In this document: positions 1 through 8,379 of the stretch, one piece after another
How the letters are laid out: the number at the start of each line of letters is the position of its first letter
Numbering within the stretch: the stretch's first letter is position 1
NCBI RefSeq assembly: GCF_020783655.1
Contig: NZ_JAJGQH010000002.1
Coordinates: 186,001 to 250,000, forward strand
Origin: Xanthomonas melonis
GTDB lineage: Bacteria > Pseudomonadota > Gammaproteobacteria > Xanthomonadales > Xanthomonadaceae
Length of the DNA: 64,000 bases
Direction of reading: 5' to 3'
The notes under the pieces: model-generated
The model's input: only the letters and a program-made list of their open reading frames with translations
Database searches by the model: none
Told to the model about the DNA's origin: nothing
Translations under genes and position numbers: made by a program

Positions 1-928
1 CATCCACGCCGTTGTTGCGCTGCTTGAGATGGCGATCGAACCAGCGCGTGGCCGCAGTGTAGATCTCGTTCGGCAGGCCCAGCGCGCCCGGCAATTCGGT
101 CGTTGCATGGTCGCCCTGGCTCAGCAGCAACTGTTTGGGTCCACGCAACCGATTGAAGAACGCGACGGTCTGGTTGGGCGGGAACAGGCCATCGTTGAAG
201 GCGTTGCCCAGCAGCACGGCAGTGCGGTTGGCGTTGAGTGCGTCCACCCCGCTGGCCGGGCTGCGTGAGGCGGCCTGCGGCAGGAAACCCTGCACCGCGC
301 CGTCGTAATCGCCTGCGGCGACCCGTCGACCGATCTGTGCAAGGTCGGGACCGGGCCGGCCGGTCAACGCGCCCGCCCCGACCAGCAGCCCGACACCCTG
401 CTGGCTGACCGTGCGATTGGAATACAGCGAGGCCTCCAGATCGGCCCAACCGCTGAGCGCGGCCACTGCCTTGATGCGTGGATCGCGCTCGGCTGCGAGC
501 AGGCTGATCCCGGCCCCGTACGAGATCCCCGACGCGCCGATCGCATTCGGGTTGGCCGGCGTATGCGCCAGCGCCCAGTCGATCACTGCGCTGACGTCTT
601 CCACCGTGTCCGGCCCGGCGATATCGATCTGCCCGGCCGAATCCCAGAAGCCACGCGAGGTGTAGCTGACCACCACGTAGCCGTCGCTGGCCAGCTGGGT
701 GGCGCGGCCGAGATACTCCAGATTCGGCAGCGACCAGCTGGCCGGCATCACGATCAGCGGAAACGGCCCGGCGCCCTGCCCCTGCGGCACCAGCACCAAG
801 GCTCCCATCTGCGCACCATTCCAGCCGGGGATGCGTTCGTAGGTCTTGCGGAATGCGCCCGCCACTGCCGACGCCGATGCCATCAGCAACGCCAGGACGG
901 CGATGCCACGAATCCAACGCTTGCTCAT
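1..928 (-). CDS. Secreted CocE/NonD-type alpha/beta hydrolase (3' end cut by window edge)
   Basis: A putative periplasmic or secreted serine hydrolase of the X-Pro dipeptidyl-peptidase (S15)/CocE-like group; its substrate cannot be told. The gene reads leftward and its stop lies outside the window; 309 residues are visible. Residues 1-24 form a signal peptide (basic start, hydrophobic core, ASA-type cleavage region). The nucleophile elbow G-I-S-Y-G places the catalytic serine at about residue 136. A later N-D-G-L-F-P segment and a G-D-H-A motif near the visible end supply plausible acid and histidine. Since the His motif is present, only a short C-terminal piece is probably missing. The gene stands alone, with a repeat-rich gap separating it from thiL. 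Confidence 0.8.
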   Translation of the reverse strand, partial: MSKRWIRGIAVLALLMASASAVAGAFRKTYERIPGWNGAQMGALVLVPQGQGAGPFPLIVMPASWSLPNLEYLGRATQLASDGYVVVSYTSRGFWDSAGQIDIAGPDTVEDVSAVIDWALAHTPANPNAIGASGISYGAGISLLAAERDPRIKAVAALSGWADLEASLYSNRTVSQQGVGLLVGAGALTGRPGPDLAQIGRRVAAGDYDGAVQGFLPQAASRSPASGVDALNANRTAVLLGNAFNDGLFPPNQTVAFFNRLRGPKQLLLSQGDHATTELPGALGLPNEIYTAATRWFDRHLKQRNNGVD

Positions 929-1043
929 GCTGCTGTCTCCACGAAGGCCGGGCCGGGATGGCCCAGCGGCGACTGCCATGCATCCGTGGTTCGGGGGAGA
1001 ACGCCCGTGGAACGTACCAGACGGTACGGTATGGCTCAAGGGC

Positions 1044-1068
1044 CGGGAGTCGGGAGTCGGGAGTCGGG
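1044..1068. repeat. Heptamer array (CGGGAGT)3
   Basis: Three perfect tandem copies of CGGGAGT plus a partial fourth lie in the gap between the hydrolase and thiL. Related arrays with other last bases occur at five more intergenic sites in this window, so this is one member of a dispersed family. No coding or protein-binding role is evident. The rest of the 929-1281 gap holds only this array and the hairpin element next to it. Confidence 0.85.
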
Positions 1069-1130
1069 TCTTGCTGCGCAGAGGCAGGTAACCCGCACGC
1101 GCCAAGCCAGCCACGATTCACCGGCACCCC

Positions 1131-1175
1131 CCTTCTCCCGCCTGCGGGAGAAGGTGCCCGAAGGGCGGATGAGGG
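1131..1175. repeat. REP-like palindromic element, copy 1
   Basis: A perfect 10-bp stem (CCTTCTCCCG / CGGGAGAAGG) with a 4-base loop is followed by the tail TGCCCGAAGGGCGGATGAGGG. A second copy with the same layout but reversed orientation lies at 42066-42111. The hairpin plus conserved tail is the form expected of a dispersed intergenic REP/MITE-like element. It sits downstream of thiL and could help stop transcription, but no T-run follows it. Confidence 0.75.
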
Positions 1176-1281
1176 CACCCAGTGGATCGGCACTTCCGAC
1201 CATCGCCTCCGCAGCAACGCAGCGCTCGGTTACACCACGCGCTCGGCGCAGATCCCCCGCACCGCCTTCTTCCCGCAAGCG

Positions 1282-2256
1282 TCAGCCGACGAAGTGCTGG
1301 TAGCCACGCTGCGGCGGATGCCATAGCGCACCGTCGGCGTCGTGCACGACCACGCCCGGTGCGGCCACGATGCGACCGATGCGCGTGGCCACCACGCCAG
1401 CGAACCCCATCGCCTGCTCCACCGCATCCCGATGCGGTGGAGCAGCGGTGAAGCACAGCTCGTAATCGTCGCCGCCGCCAAGCTGCCAGCCCAGGCAGGT
1501 GTGCGCATCGATGTCGGCGCTTCGCCGCATCGGCGGCAATGCGGCAGAGAGAATCTGCGCGCCCACACCGCTGCGTTCGCACAAGTGGCCCAGATCGGCC
1601 AGCAGACCATCGGAGACATCCACGCAGGCGTGCGCAAGCCCACGCAGACGCAAGCCGGCCTGCACGCGTGGCTGTGGGCGCAGCAGACGGCCGCGCCAGG
1701 CCTCATGCAAGGGATCGGCCGCCACCTGCGTGACATCCAGCCGACCGGCCTGCCACAGCGACAATGCGGCGGCCGCCTCGCCCGGCGCACCGGTCACCCA
1801 CACGTCATCGCCTATGTGCGCGCCGTCGCGACGCAAGGCCGCGCCCGACGGCACGCTGCCGATCGCGGTCACCGCGCACGACAACGGCCCGCGCGTGGTA
1901 TCGCCACCGACCAGGACGATGTCGTGCGCATCGGCCAGCGCGAAGAACCCATCGGCGAACGCATCCACCCACGCCGGATCGTCGCTGGGCAGCGACAGCG
2001 ACAAGGTGCACCAGCGCGGCTGCGCGCCCATCGCGGCCAGATCGGACAGATTCACCGCCAGCGTCTTCCAGCCCACATCGGCAGCCGGCGTTTCGTGCGG
2101 AAAGTGCACGCCGGCATTGAGCGTGTCGGCGGTGATCGCCAATTGCTCGCCCGCCGGCGGCTGCAGCAACGCCGCATCGTCGCCAATGCCCAGCGGCACA
2201 TCCACGCGCGCGGCGATGCGTGCGCGCAGACGGGCGATCAGATCGAATTCGGGCAT
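1282..2256 (-). CDS. thiL: Thiamine-monophosphate kinase ThiL
   Basis: ThiL phosphorylates thiamine monophosphate to thiamine diphosphate with ATP, the last step of vitamin B1 cofactor synthesis, in the cytoplasm. The 324-residue product has the usual length. The N-terminal G-I-G-D-D-A-A-L motif (about residues 23-30) is the family's metal and nucleotide site, and W-K-T-L-A-V-N-L-S-D-L-A-A-M-G is the conserved AIR-synthase-like segment. It lies downstream of nusB on the same strand, the common ribH-nusB-thiL arrangement, but a 215-base gap with a degenerate repeat separates the two. Confidence 0.96.
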   Translation of the reverse strand: MPEFDLIARLRARIAARVDVPLGIGDDAALLQPPAGEQLAITADTLNAGVHFPHETPAADVGWKTLAVNLSDLAAMGAQPRWCTLSLSLPSDDPAWVDAFADGFFALADAHDIVLVGGDTTRGPLSCAVTAIGSVPSGAALRRDGAHIGDDVWVTGAPGEAAAALSLWQAGRLDVTQVAADPLHEAWRGRLLRPQPRVQAGLRLRGLAHACVDVSDGLLADLGHLCERSGVGAQILSAALPPMRRSADIDAHTCLGWQLGGGDDYELCFTAAPPHRDAVEQAMGFAGVVATRIGRIVAAPGVVVHDADGALWHPPQRGYQHFVG

Positions 2257-2264
2257 TTGAAGGG

Positions 2265-2295
2265 CCGGGATTGGGGATTTGGCATTCGGGATTCG
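2265..2295. repeat. Degenerate GGGATT heptamer array
   Basis: Imperfect units of the GGGATTC heptamer (GGGATTG, GGGATTT, GGCATTC, GGGATTC) follow each other just upstream of the thiL start. The decay contrasts with the perfect copies at 43579-43608 and suggests an older array. It falls between nusB and thiL. Confidence 0.7.
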
Positions 2296-2471
2296 TCACA
2301 GCGGGCTTGGTGAGGTGCGGCACCGGAGCTGGCCGGCCTCACGATCAATGAATGCGGCAGGGCGGAAACGGCCTCACTCGACCCACGGCTGCCTGCCTCA
2401 CGCGCGCACCTCGCATCGGCGGAGTCGTCGCGCGCGACCAATCCCGATTCACGTGGCCGAATCCCGGCGTT

Positions 2472-2942
2472 TCAGGCGCCAGACTCGACCTTGCGCCACT
2501 CCACCGCGGCGCGATCGAGCACGCCATTGACATAGGTGTGGCCATGTTCGGAGCCAAAGCGCTTGGCGGTTTCGATCGCTTCGTTGATCACCACCCGGTA
2601 CGGCACGTCCTGCCGGTACAGCAGCTCGTAGGCGGCCAGCCGCAGCACCGCACGCTCGATCGCATCCACCTCTTCCACGCCGCGGTCCAGATACGGCGTG
2701 AGCGCGGTATCCAGTTCGGCGCGATGGGCAATCACGCCATCGACCAGATTCTCGAAGTACGCCAGATCGGCGACTTCATGCGCCTGCTCGTGCGCGAACT
2801 GGGCGATCACCTGCTTGGCGAAGCCGCCAGAGATCTGCCATGCATACACCGCCTGCAAGGCACGGCGACGCGCGCGCGAACGCAGCACCGGGTCGATACC
2901 GTCGCGACGGCCGTGACGGGCGTGTCCACCGGACCTGCTCAT
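2472..2942 (-). CDS. nusB: Transcription antitermination factor NusB
   Basis: NusB binds boxA RNA with NusE (ribosomal protein S10) in antitermination complexes on rRNA operons. The 156-residue protein is all-alpha and of family length. It shows the conserved core [11 protein letters not shown] near the start and V-I-N-E-A-I-E-x-A-K-R-F-G near the end. The ATG was chosen because it overlaps the ribH stop in an ATGA, so the two genes are translationally coupled. Upstream in-frame sequence is a shadow of ribH. Confidence 0.96.
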   Translation of the reverse strand: MSRSGGHARHGRRDGIDPVLRSRARRRALQAVYAWQISGGFAKQVIAQFAHEQAHEVADLAYFENLVDGVIAHRAELDTALTPYLDRGVEEVDAIERAVLRLAAYELLYRQDVPYRVVINEAIETAKRFGSEHGHTYVNGVLDRAAVEWRKVESGA

Positions 2943-3403
2943 GGCAACGCCTCCATCAGGTTCACCAGTTCCAGTGCCGCCAGCGCGCATTCCTCGCCCT
3001 TGTTGCCGTGGCTGCCACCGGCACGCGCTTCGGCATCCTCCACGCGTTCGACCGCCAGCACGCCGTTGAGCACCGGCACCCCGGTCTGCAACTGCACGCT
3101 CATCAGGCCTTCGGCACACAGGTCGGCCACATGTTCGTAGTGGCGGGTATCGCCACGGATCACGCACCCCAGCGCGATGATGGCACCGTGCTGGCCGGAC
3201 TGCGCCACGCGATTGGCGGCCACCGGAATCTCCCACGCGCCCGGCACGCGGACCACGTCGATGGCGTCCTCGCCGATACCGTTGCCGGCCAGGCTCTGGC
3301 GCGCACCGGCGACCAGCACGTCGGTGATACGGGCATTCCAGCGGCTGGCGATGATGGCAAAGCGCGCGGTGGTGGGGCGAAGATCGCCTTCGTAGTGGGT
3401 CAT
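2939..3403 (-). CDS. ribH: 6,7-dimethyl-8-ribityllumazine synthase RibH
   Basis: RibH condenses 3,4-dihydroxy-2-butanone 4-phosphate with the ribitylamino-uracil intermediate to form lumazine, the penultimate riboflavin step. The 154-residue product begins M-T-H-Y-E-G. A TTG four codons upstream is possible but less likely. Conserved segments include A-S-R-W-N (substrate binding), G-A-W-E-I-P, the catalytic-histidine region G-D-T-R-H-Y-E-H, and G-N-K-G-E-E-C-A near the C-terminus. It is coupled to nusB by a 4-base overlap. A 373-base gap separates it from ribBX. Confidence 0.96.
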   Translation of the reverse strand: MTHYEGDLRPTTARFAIIASRWNARITDVLVAGARQSLAGNGIGEDAIDVVRVPGAWEIPVAANRVAQSGQHGAIIALGCVIRGDTRHYEHVADLCAEGLMSVQLQTGVPVLNGVLAVERVEDAEARAGGSHGNKGEECALAALELVNLMEALP

Positions 3404-3776
3404 GCGGGTCGGCAACTCGAGGGGGCGGCAAGTTTAACAGCTGCCGGGGCCAGCCCCCGGCCAGGGATCGTAGACAGCGGCACAAGCAGGCCCGGCCTGG
3501 CGGCCTGAGGCCCTGGCATGGCCACGATGCGCATGTGGCGGCGGCACCGCCGGCCGCTGCGCCCAAGGGCACCGGGCCGGGCAGCAGCGCCAGACCGTGC
3601 CTGGCGCCACCGATGCAACGCCGCGACGGCAACGCCGGCGCGGGAGGACCCACCACCGCACATCGCGCACGACCGGGCCGGGCGCACGCTTGGCGTGTGG
3701 CACTGCGCGTGGCGGTGGAGATACCGGGCGCATGCCTGCCTGATGGTCCCTGGCGCCCGCGTGAGCGCACGCGGTC
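3404..3776. other. Gap between ribBX and ribH
   Basis: This GC-rich stretch of about 370 bases contains no ORF with a recognisable product on either strand and no clear hairpin terminator. Its length suggests that ribH-nusB-thiL has its own promoter rather than depending on the riboswitch-controlled ribE-ribBX transcript. I could not pick out convincing promoter hexamers. Confidence 0.5.
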
Positions 3777-4916
3777 TTACGGCATCGCGCCTGGCGGCAC
3801 CGGGCGCATGCCTTCGCCGGGATGGCACTCCAGATATTCCACCACTTCCAGCCCGAAGCCGGCCAGGCCGACCTGGCGGCGCGGCGTGCCCAGCACGCGC
3901 AACTTGCCCAGGCCCAGTTCGGCCAGGATCTGCGCGCCGGCGCCGTTACGCCGCCACTGGCTCACGTCCTTGGCGTTGGCGGCCGCTTCGGGCTGCTGGC
4001 GCAGGCGCGCCAACAGCGCTTCGCCGTCGCGCGGCGCCGACAGCACCACCATCACGCCCTGCCCTTCGGCGGCGATGGCGCGCAAGGCGTCGGTGGCAGC
4101 GACGCCGAAGTCCTCGCGCTGCCAGTGCAGCAGGTCGGCCAGCGGATTCTCCACCTGCACCCGCACCAGCGTGGGCGTGTGCGGATCGGGAGTGCCGCGC
4201 ACCAGCGCGAAGTGCAGGTCGTGCGCGATGCGGTCGCGATAGGTCACCAGCTGGAACGGCCCGAACTCGGTGGCGATCTCGCGCGCGTCCACGCGCTCGA
4301 CGGTATGCTCGTTGGCCAGGCGGTAGGCGATCAGGTCGGCGATCGACCCCATCTTCAACCCATGCTCGCGCGCGAACACTTCCAGCTGCGGACGGCGCGC
4401 CATGCTGCCGTCCGGATTGAGCACTTCCACCAGCACCCCGGCCGGTTCCAGGCCCGCGAGCATCGGCAGATCGCTGGCCGCTTCGGTGTGGCCGGCACGC
4501 GTCAGCACCCCACCGGGCTGGGAAATCAGCGGAAAGATATGGCCCGGCTGGCTCAGATCCTGCGGCTTGGCATCCGGACGCACCGCGGTACGCACGGTAT
4601 GCGCGCGGTCGTAGGCGGAGATGCCGGTGGTCACGCCCTCGGCCGCCTCGATGCTGACGGTGAAGTTGGTCTGGAACTGCGCGGTGTTGTTGCGCACCAT
4701 CGGCGCCAGGCCCAACTGCGCGCAGCGCTCGCGGGTCAGCGACACGCATACCAGACCACGCGCGTGGGTGACCATGAAATTGATGTCCGACGGCTTGACC
4801 AGCTCGGCGGCCATGATCAGGTCGCCCTCGTTCTCGCGGTCTTCGTCATCGACGATCACCACCATGCGCCCGGCGCGCAGTTCGGCGATCAGCTCGGGGA
4901 CCGGCGCGAACTTCAT
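3777..4916 (-). CDS. ribB: 3,4-dihydroxy-2-butanone-4-phosphate synthase with degenerate GTP cyclohydrolase II domain (RibBX type)
   Basis: The N-terminal half (about residues 1-200) converts ribulose 5-phosphate to the four-carbon unit used by RibH. It carries the acidic metal loop D-D-E-D-R-E-N-E-G-D (23-32), T-H-A-R-G, and the catalytic A-G-H-T-E-A-A-S-D-L. The C-terminal half (about 205-379) follows the GTP cyclohydrolase II fold, but the three zinc cysteines of the usual C-L-T-G-D-x-F-G-S-x-x-C-D-C motif are missing; the matching place reads E-N-P-L-A-D-L-L-H-W. GTP cyclohydrolase II activity must therefore come from another gene. The ATG overlaps the ribE stop in an ATGA, so it is coupled to ribE and probably under the FMN riboswitch. 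Confidence 0.93.
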   Translation of the reverse strand: MKFAPVPELIAELRAGRMVVIVDDEDRENEGDLIMAAELVKPSDINFMVTHARGLVCVSLTRERCAQLGLAPMVRNNTAQFQTNFTVSIEAAEGVTTGISAYDRAHTVRTAVRPDAKPQDLSQPGHIFPLISQPGGVLTRAGHTEAASDLPMLAGLEPAGVLVEVLNPDGSMARRPQLEVFAREHGLKMGSIADLIAYRLANEHTVERVDAREIATEFGPFQLVTYRDRIAHDLHFALVRGTPDPHTPTLVRVQVENPLADLLHWQREDFGVAATDALRAIAAEGQGVMVVLSAPRDGEALLARLRQQPEAAANAKDVSQWRRNGAGAQILAELGLGKLRVLGTPRRQVGLAGFGLEVVEYLECHPGEGMRPVPPGAMP

Positions 4917-5515
4917 GCCGCACCCCGCGTGCCGAGCAGGCGTTCGACATAGCGCGCCACCAGATCGATCTCCAGATTCACCGCCGCGCCGATCGCAGTG
5001 GCGGCGAACGCGGTATGCGCCACCGTGTGCGGGATCAGGGCGACCTCGAAGCCGGCATCGTCCACTTCGTTGACGGTCAGGCTGACCCCATCCACGCAGA
5101 TCGAGCCCTTCTTGGCGATGTAGCGCAGCAACGCGTCCGGCGCGCTGAAGCGCCAGCGCTGCGCGCGGGCATCGCCATGCACCGATTGCACCTGACCCAG
5201 GCCATCCACATGCCCGCTGACCAGATGGCCGCCGAGCCGGTCGGTGGGGCGCATGGCGCGTTCGAGATTCAGCACGGCGCCTTCGGGCAACGCGCCCAGC
5301 GTGGTCAGCGCCAGGGTTTCGGTCGAGGCATCGGCCTGGAAGCTGCCGGCGTCGAACGCGATCACGGTCAGGCAGACGCCATTGACCGCGATGCTCTCGC
5401 CCAACTGCACGGCGTCGAACGGCAGGCTGCCAGTGGCAAAGGTGAAGCGCACATCGCCACCCTGCGGCGCGCGCGCGGCCAGGCGGCCGACGCCTTCGAT
5501 GATTCCGGTGAACAT
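4913..5515 (-). CDS. ribE: Riboflavin synthase alpha chain RibE
   Basis: RibE performs the last riboflavin step, dismutating two lumazine molecules. The 200-residue protein starts M-F-T-G-I-I-E and has two tandem lumazine-binding barrels. V-N-G-V-C-L-T-V lies in the first and V-D-G-V-S-L-T-V-N in the second, with G-H-L-V-S-G-H-V-D-G at the start of the second. A strong Shine-Dalgarno AGGAGGGGG precedes the ATG. The gene is preceded by an FMN riboswitch about 170 bases upstream and overlaps ribBX by four bases. Confidence 0.96.
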   Translation of the reverse strand: MFTGIIEGVGRLAARAPQGGDVRFTFATGSLPFDAVQLGESIAVNGVCLTVIAFDAGSFQADASTETLALTTLGALPEGAVLNLERAMRPTDRLGGHLVSGHVDGLGQVQSVHGDARAQRWRFSAPDALLRYIAKKGSICVDGVSLTVNEVDDAGFEVALIPHTVAHTAFAATAIGAAVNLEIDLVARYVERLLGTRGAA

Positions 5516-5604
5516 CAGCGTGCCCCCTCCTGCAGCGAAAGCTGCACGACTGAAGGGCAGTGATTGCATGCGGCAAGGCGGAGCGGGTGATGCAAGGACA
5601 TTGT

Positions 5605-5633
5605 CGTTTCTCGCAGGAGTTGAGCGAAAAACG
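5605..5633 (-). promoter_or_regulatory. Hairpin in ribE leader between riboswitch and start codon
   Basis: CGTTTTTCGC and GCGAGAAACG on the minus strand pair as a 10-bp stem (one G-U pair) around a 9-base loop, about 90 bases before the ribE ATG and 50 bases after the aptamer. It may be part of the expression platform. No U-run follows the stem, so if the aptamer acts here it may act on translation or by Rho-dependent termination. Evidence is the pairing only. Confidence 0.4.
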
Positions 5634-5686
5634 CCACCAGGCAAAGCAAACGGGCGCGCGCGCCGCCGCGAGGCTGCGCGTTGGCC

Positions 5687-5847
5687 GTCTTCTTTCATCC
5701 GGACTATACCGTCGGCTCCGGCATCGGACCGGATCTGCTGACCTTCTCCACCGTGCCCGCACGGGGCGGATCGGCGGCGAAGCGCTCGCGGGCTCGCACG
5801 TGTGCACATGCCTACCGCCGGTGGGGAATCGCACCCCGCCCTGAAGA
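5687..5847 (-). promoter_or_regulatory. FMN riboswitch (RFN element) upstream of ribE
   Basis: Read on the minus strand, the segment begins TTCAGGGCGGGGTGCGATTC, continues CCCACCGGCGGTA, and ends GACGGTATAGTCCGGATG followed by AAAGAAGAC. These are the invariant blocks of the FMN aptamer, in the correct order and spacing. Binding of FMN should lower expression of ribE and the coupled ribBX. The element does not precede ribD, which lies on the other side of the Ax21-family gene, so only part of the pathway seems directly under this switch. Confidence 0.95.
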
Positions 5848-6067
5848 CGTTCGTGAGTGCCGGAGGACCGGCCGGCAGAGTCTACCAGCGCCGTGAGGGG
5901 CGTTCGCTGTCTGCGAGACATCCGCTGGCAGGACGCTGCGTCATGTCAGGGATTTCCCCATAGCCAGTATTGTGAAGGTTCTGTTAAATTGCGCGCCGCG
6001 ACGGGAGACGTCGCCCTCCGTCCCGCAACGGGATGGACTTACGGATATCACTGGAGAGAAGCACCCC

Positions 6068-6691
6068 ATGCGCAACACCCTCATTCTGGCAGCCCTGCTG
6101 GCTGCTGCACCGTTCGCTGCGTCCGCCGAAGGCCTGAGCTACAGCTACGTGGAAGGCGGCTGGAACCGTACCGAGATCAGCGTGAACAGCGATTCCGATG
6201 ACCTGGACGGTGGCTACATCCTCGGCTCCTGGCAGATCGCCGAACCGGTCTACGTGTTCGCCGGTTACCAGCGCGCCGAAAAGGACTTCAACCTCGGCGC
6301 AGGCTTCGTGCTCGAAGGCACCCTGCAGCGGGCGAACCTGGGCATCGGTTACCGCCAGGAAATGACCGAGCGGGTCGAGTTCATCGCCGACATCAGCGTG
6401 TTGCGCTCCAAGGTCGAATCCGACCTGCGCCGCGGCAACCGTTCGCTGGGCGATTCTTCCGATACCAGCACCCTGGGGTTCGGTAACCTGGGCCTGCGCG
6501 GCAAGCCCTCGCCGCGTACCGAAGCCTGGATCAAGGCTGGCTACATCGATGGCAGCGACGTGGACGAAGGCGAATTCGTCGGCACCCTCGGCGGCCAGGT
6601 CAACTTCACCCGTACCTGGGGCCTGGTCGGCGAAGCCCAGTTCATCGACAACGCGAACCAGTACCGAGTCGGCGTGCGCGCCAGCTTCTGA
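6068..6691 (+). CDS. Ax21-family outer-membrane beta-barrel protein
   Basis: A small secreted or outer-membrane protein of 207 residues. Residues 1-20 are a signal peptide ending A-A-S-A. The mature start A-E-G-L-S-Y-S-Y-V-E-G-G resembles the mature N-terminus of Xanthomonas Ax21, so this is a paralogue or relative. Alternating hydrophobic strands and a terminal phenylalanine (R-V-G-V-R-A-S-F) point to an eight-stranded barrel. The start ATG has GAGAAG upstream. A strong terminator follows. It is a lone plus-strand gene between ribD and the ribE riboswitch. An earlier in-frame start would lie before the signal peptide and is unlikely. Confidence 0.85.
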   Translation: MRNTLILAALLAAAPFAASAEGLSYSYVEGGWNRTEISVNSDSDDLDGGYILGSWQIAEPVYVFAGYQRAEKDFNLGAGFVLEGTLQRANLGIGYRQEMTERVEFIADISVLRSKVESDLRRGNRSLGDSSDTSTLGFGNLGLRGKPSPRTEAWIKAGYIDGSDVDEGEFVGTLGGQVNFTRTWGLVGEAQFIDNANQYRVGVRASF

Positions 6692-6713
6692 TCGATCGCA
6701 TCAGCGCAATACC

Positions 6714-6741
6714 AAGGCCCCGCATGCGGGGCCTTCTTGTT
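6714..6741 (+). terminator. Rho-independent terminator of the Ax21-family gene
   Basis: A perfect palindrome, AAGGCCCCGC paired across ATGC-type centre with GCGGGGCCTT, is followed by CTTGTT. It sits 23 bases after the stop codon. As ribD ends at 6785 on the other strand, the hairpin may serve both convergent genes. Confidence 0.85.
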
Positions 6742-6784
6742 GGCGGGATCGCGGCTGTCTGGCGAGGATTCATCTGCTGGAACA

Positions 6785-7900
6785 TCAATCCGCCGTCACT
6801 GGCGCATAGCGCAGGCGCAGGTCCTGCCCCAGCTGGCGAAAGTCGAGCAATTGCAGCTGTTGCCGCTGCGCCAGGGTTGGGATCTGCAGCCCTGCCAACA
6901 GTGGCCGCGCGGTATCGCCCAGCAGCACCGGCGCCACATAGACCAGCAGCTCATCGACCAGCCCTGCCTGCAGCAGCGCCCCGCTCAGGGTGGCGCCGGC
7001 TTCCACATGCACCTCGTTGATGCCGCGCCCGGCCAGCGTAGCCAACACGGCCTCCAGGTCGAAACGCCCCCCGTGCAGCGGCATGCCGAGGAACTCGGCA
7101 TCTTCCAGCTGCGGCGGCATCACCGCTTCGCCATGCAGATACAGCGTCGACGCACCGCCCTGGCGGATGTTGCCGCAGGCAAGCGTCCCCAGGCCGGCAT
7201 CCAGTACCACCCGCAGCGGCGGCACGCACGGCGTGTCGTCGCCCAGGCGCACCGTCATCGACGGGTCGTCGGCCAGCACCGTGCCGGCGCCGGTCAGGAT
7301 CGCGCCGGCACGCGCGCGCCAGCGCTGCACATCGGCGCGCGCGTCGGCACCGGTGATCCATTTGGATTCGCCACTGGCCAGGGCAGTGCGTCCATCCAGG
7401 CTGGCCCCCAGCTTGACCCGCAGCCATGGCCGGCCGCGCTCCACCCGCGACAGAAACCCGTGATTGAGCGCGCGCGCCTGCGCCTGCAGCACGCCGGTGG
7501 TCACCGCGATGCCCGCCTCGCGCAGCAGCGCGAATCCGCCGCCATTGACCTGCGGGAACGGGTCGGCCATGGCCGCCACCACGCGTGCGACACCGGCCTC
7601 GATCAGGGCCAGCGCACACGGCGGCGTGCGCCCGTAATGCGCGCACGGCTCCAAGGTCACATAGGCAGTCGCTCCACGGGCATGCTCGCCGGCGGCACGC
7701 AGCGCGAACACCTCCGCATGCGGACCACCGGCGCGTTGATGGAAGCCTTCGCCGACACAGACGCCATCGCGCACGATCACGCAGCCCACCATTGGATTCG
7801 GCCGCGTGGTATAGGCACCGCGTTCGGCCAGGCGCAGGGCCTGCGCCATCCAGCGGTGGTCGTCGGCGGTGGCGGTCACGGCGCAAACGCTATCGGTCAC
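6785..7900 (-). CDS. ribD: Bifunctional deaminase/reductase RibD
   Basis: RibD deaminates the pyrimidine intermediate after GTP opening and then reduces its ribosyl chain. The N-terminal deaminase domain (about 1-150) has the zinc ligands His61 (with Glu63 as general base in H-A-E), Cys86 and Cys95 (in P-C-A-H-Y-G-R-T-P-P-C). The C-terminal reductase domain begins with R-P-W-L-R-V-K-L-G-A-S-L-D-G-R. I chose a GTG start because it overlaps the stop of the upstream acetyltransferase gene as GTGA. The 371-residue length fits the family. It is the last gene of a glyA-nrdR-GNAT-ribD run. Confidence 0.94.
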   Translation of the reverse strand: MTDSVCAVTATADDHRWMAQALRLAERGAYTTRPNPMVGCVIVRDGVCVGEGFHQRAGGPHAEVFALRAAGEHARGATAYVTLEPCAHYGRTPPCALALIEAGVARVVAAMADPFPQVNGGGFALLREAGIAVTTGVLQAQARALNHGFLSRVERGRPWLRVKLGASLDGRTALASGESKWITGADARADVQRWRARAGAILTGAGTVLADDPSMTVRLGDDTPCVPPLRVVLDAGLGTLACGNIRQGGASTLYLHGEAVMPPQLEDAEFLGMPLHGGRFDLEAVLATLAGRGINEVHVEAGATLSGALLQAGLVDELLVYVAPVLLGDTARPLLAGLQIPTLAQRQQLQLLDFRQLGQDLRLRYAPVTAD

Positions 7901-8373
7901 GGTGCTGTCTCCTGCGGCGCGATGCACATCACCACGACCTGCATTGGCCCAAGTACGACTTCGGTGTGTATTTGCCATCCCAGGCGTCGATAGAACGGCG
8001 CCAGTTCCGGCAGGCAGTACAGGTACAACCGGCCGACGCGCAGGTCTGCAGCGGCCCGCACACAGCGTGCCACCAGCGCCTGGCCGACCCCGTGCCGGCG
8101 CGCCTGCGGCCGGACGTAAAGCGAGGCCAATCTGGGCGACCACTGCCGGTCGATCGCATCGTCGGCGTGCAGCAGGCTGACCGACCCAAGCCATTGCGCG
8201 CCATCGAGCGCAACCCACGTCGTTGCCATGGCATCGCCGTGCGCATGGCTGCGCAGCTGGTTCAAGGCCTCGGCAACGTTCCAGTCCGGCGACCACCTGC
8301 CGAACGCCTGCACATGCGCCCGCGCGATGGCCGGCAGATGCTCCGGTGCTTCCGCCACACGGGCGATGCGCAC
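7897..8373 (-). CDS. GNAT-family N-acetyltransferase
   Basis: A cytoplasmic acetyl-CoA-dependent acetyltransferase of unknown substrate, 158 residues. The acetyl-CoA loop is visible as L-Y-V-R-P-Q-A-R-R-H-G-V-G-Q-A-L-V (about residues 86-102), matching the GNAT motif A Q/R-x-x-G-x-G/A. A beta-strand plus P-F-Y-R-R-L-G-W follows, as usual for motif B. It lies six bases after nrdR and overlaps ribD by four bases, so it is co-transcribed with both. Confidence 0.88.
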   Translation of the reverse strand: MRIARVAEAPEHLPAIARAHVQAFGRWSPDWNVAEALNQLRSHAHGDAMATTWVALDGAQWLGSVSLLHADDAIDRQWSPRLASLYVRPQARRHGVGQALVARCVRAAADLRVGRLYLYCLPELAPFYRRLGWQIHTEVVLGPMQVVVMCIAPQETAP

Positions 8374-8379
8374 CAGGCG

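Noticed and set aside
563-1326. Plus-strand frames over the hydrolase and the gap before thiL
   Set aside because: They lie opposite a convincing hydrolase and through repeats, and translate to Arg/Pro/Ala-rich sequence without any family feature.
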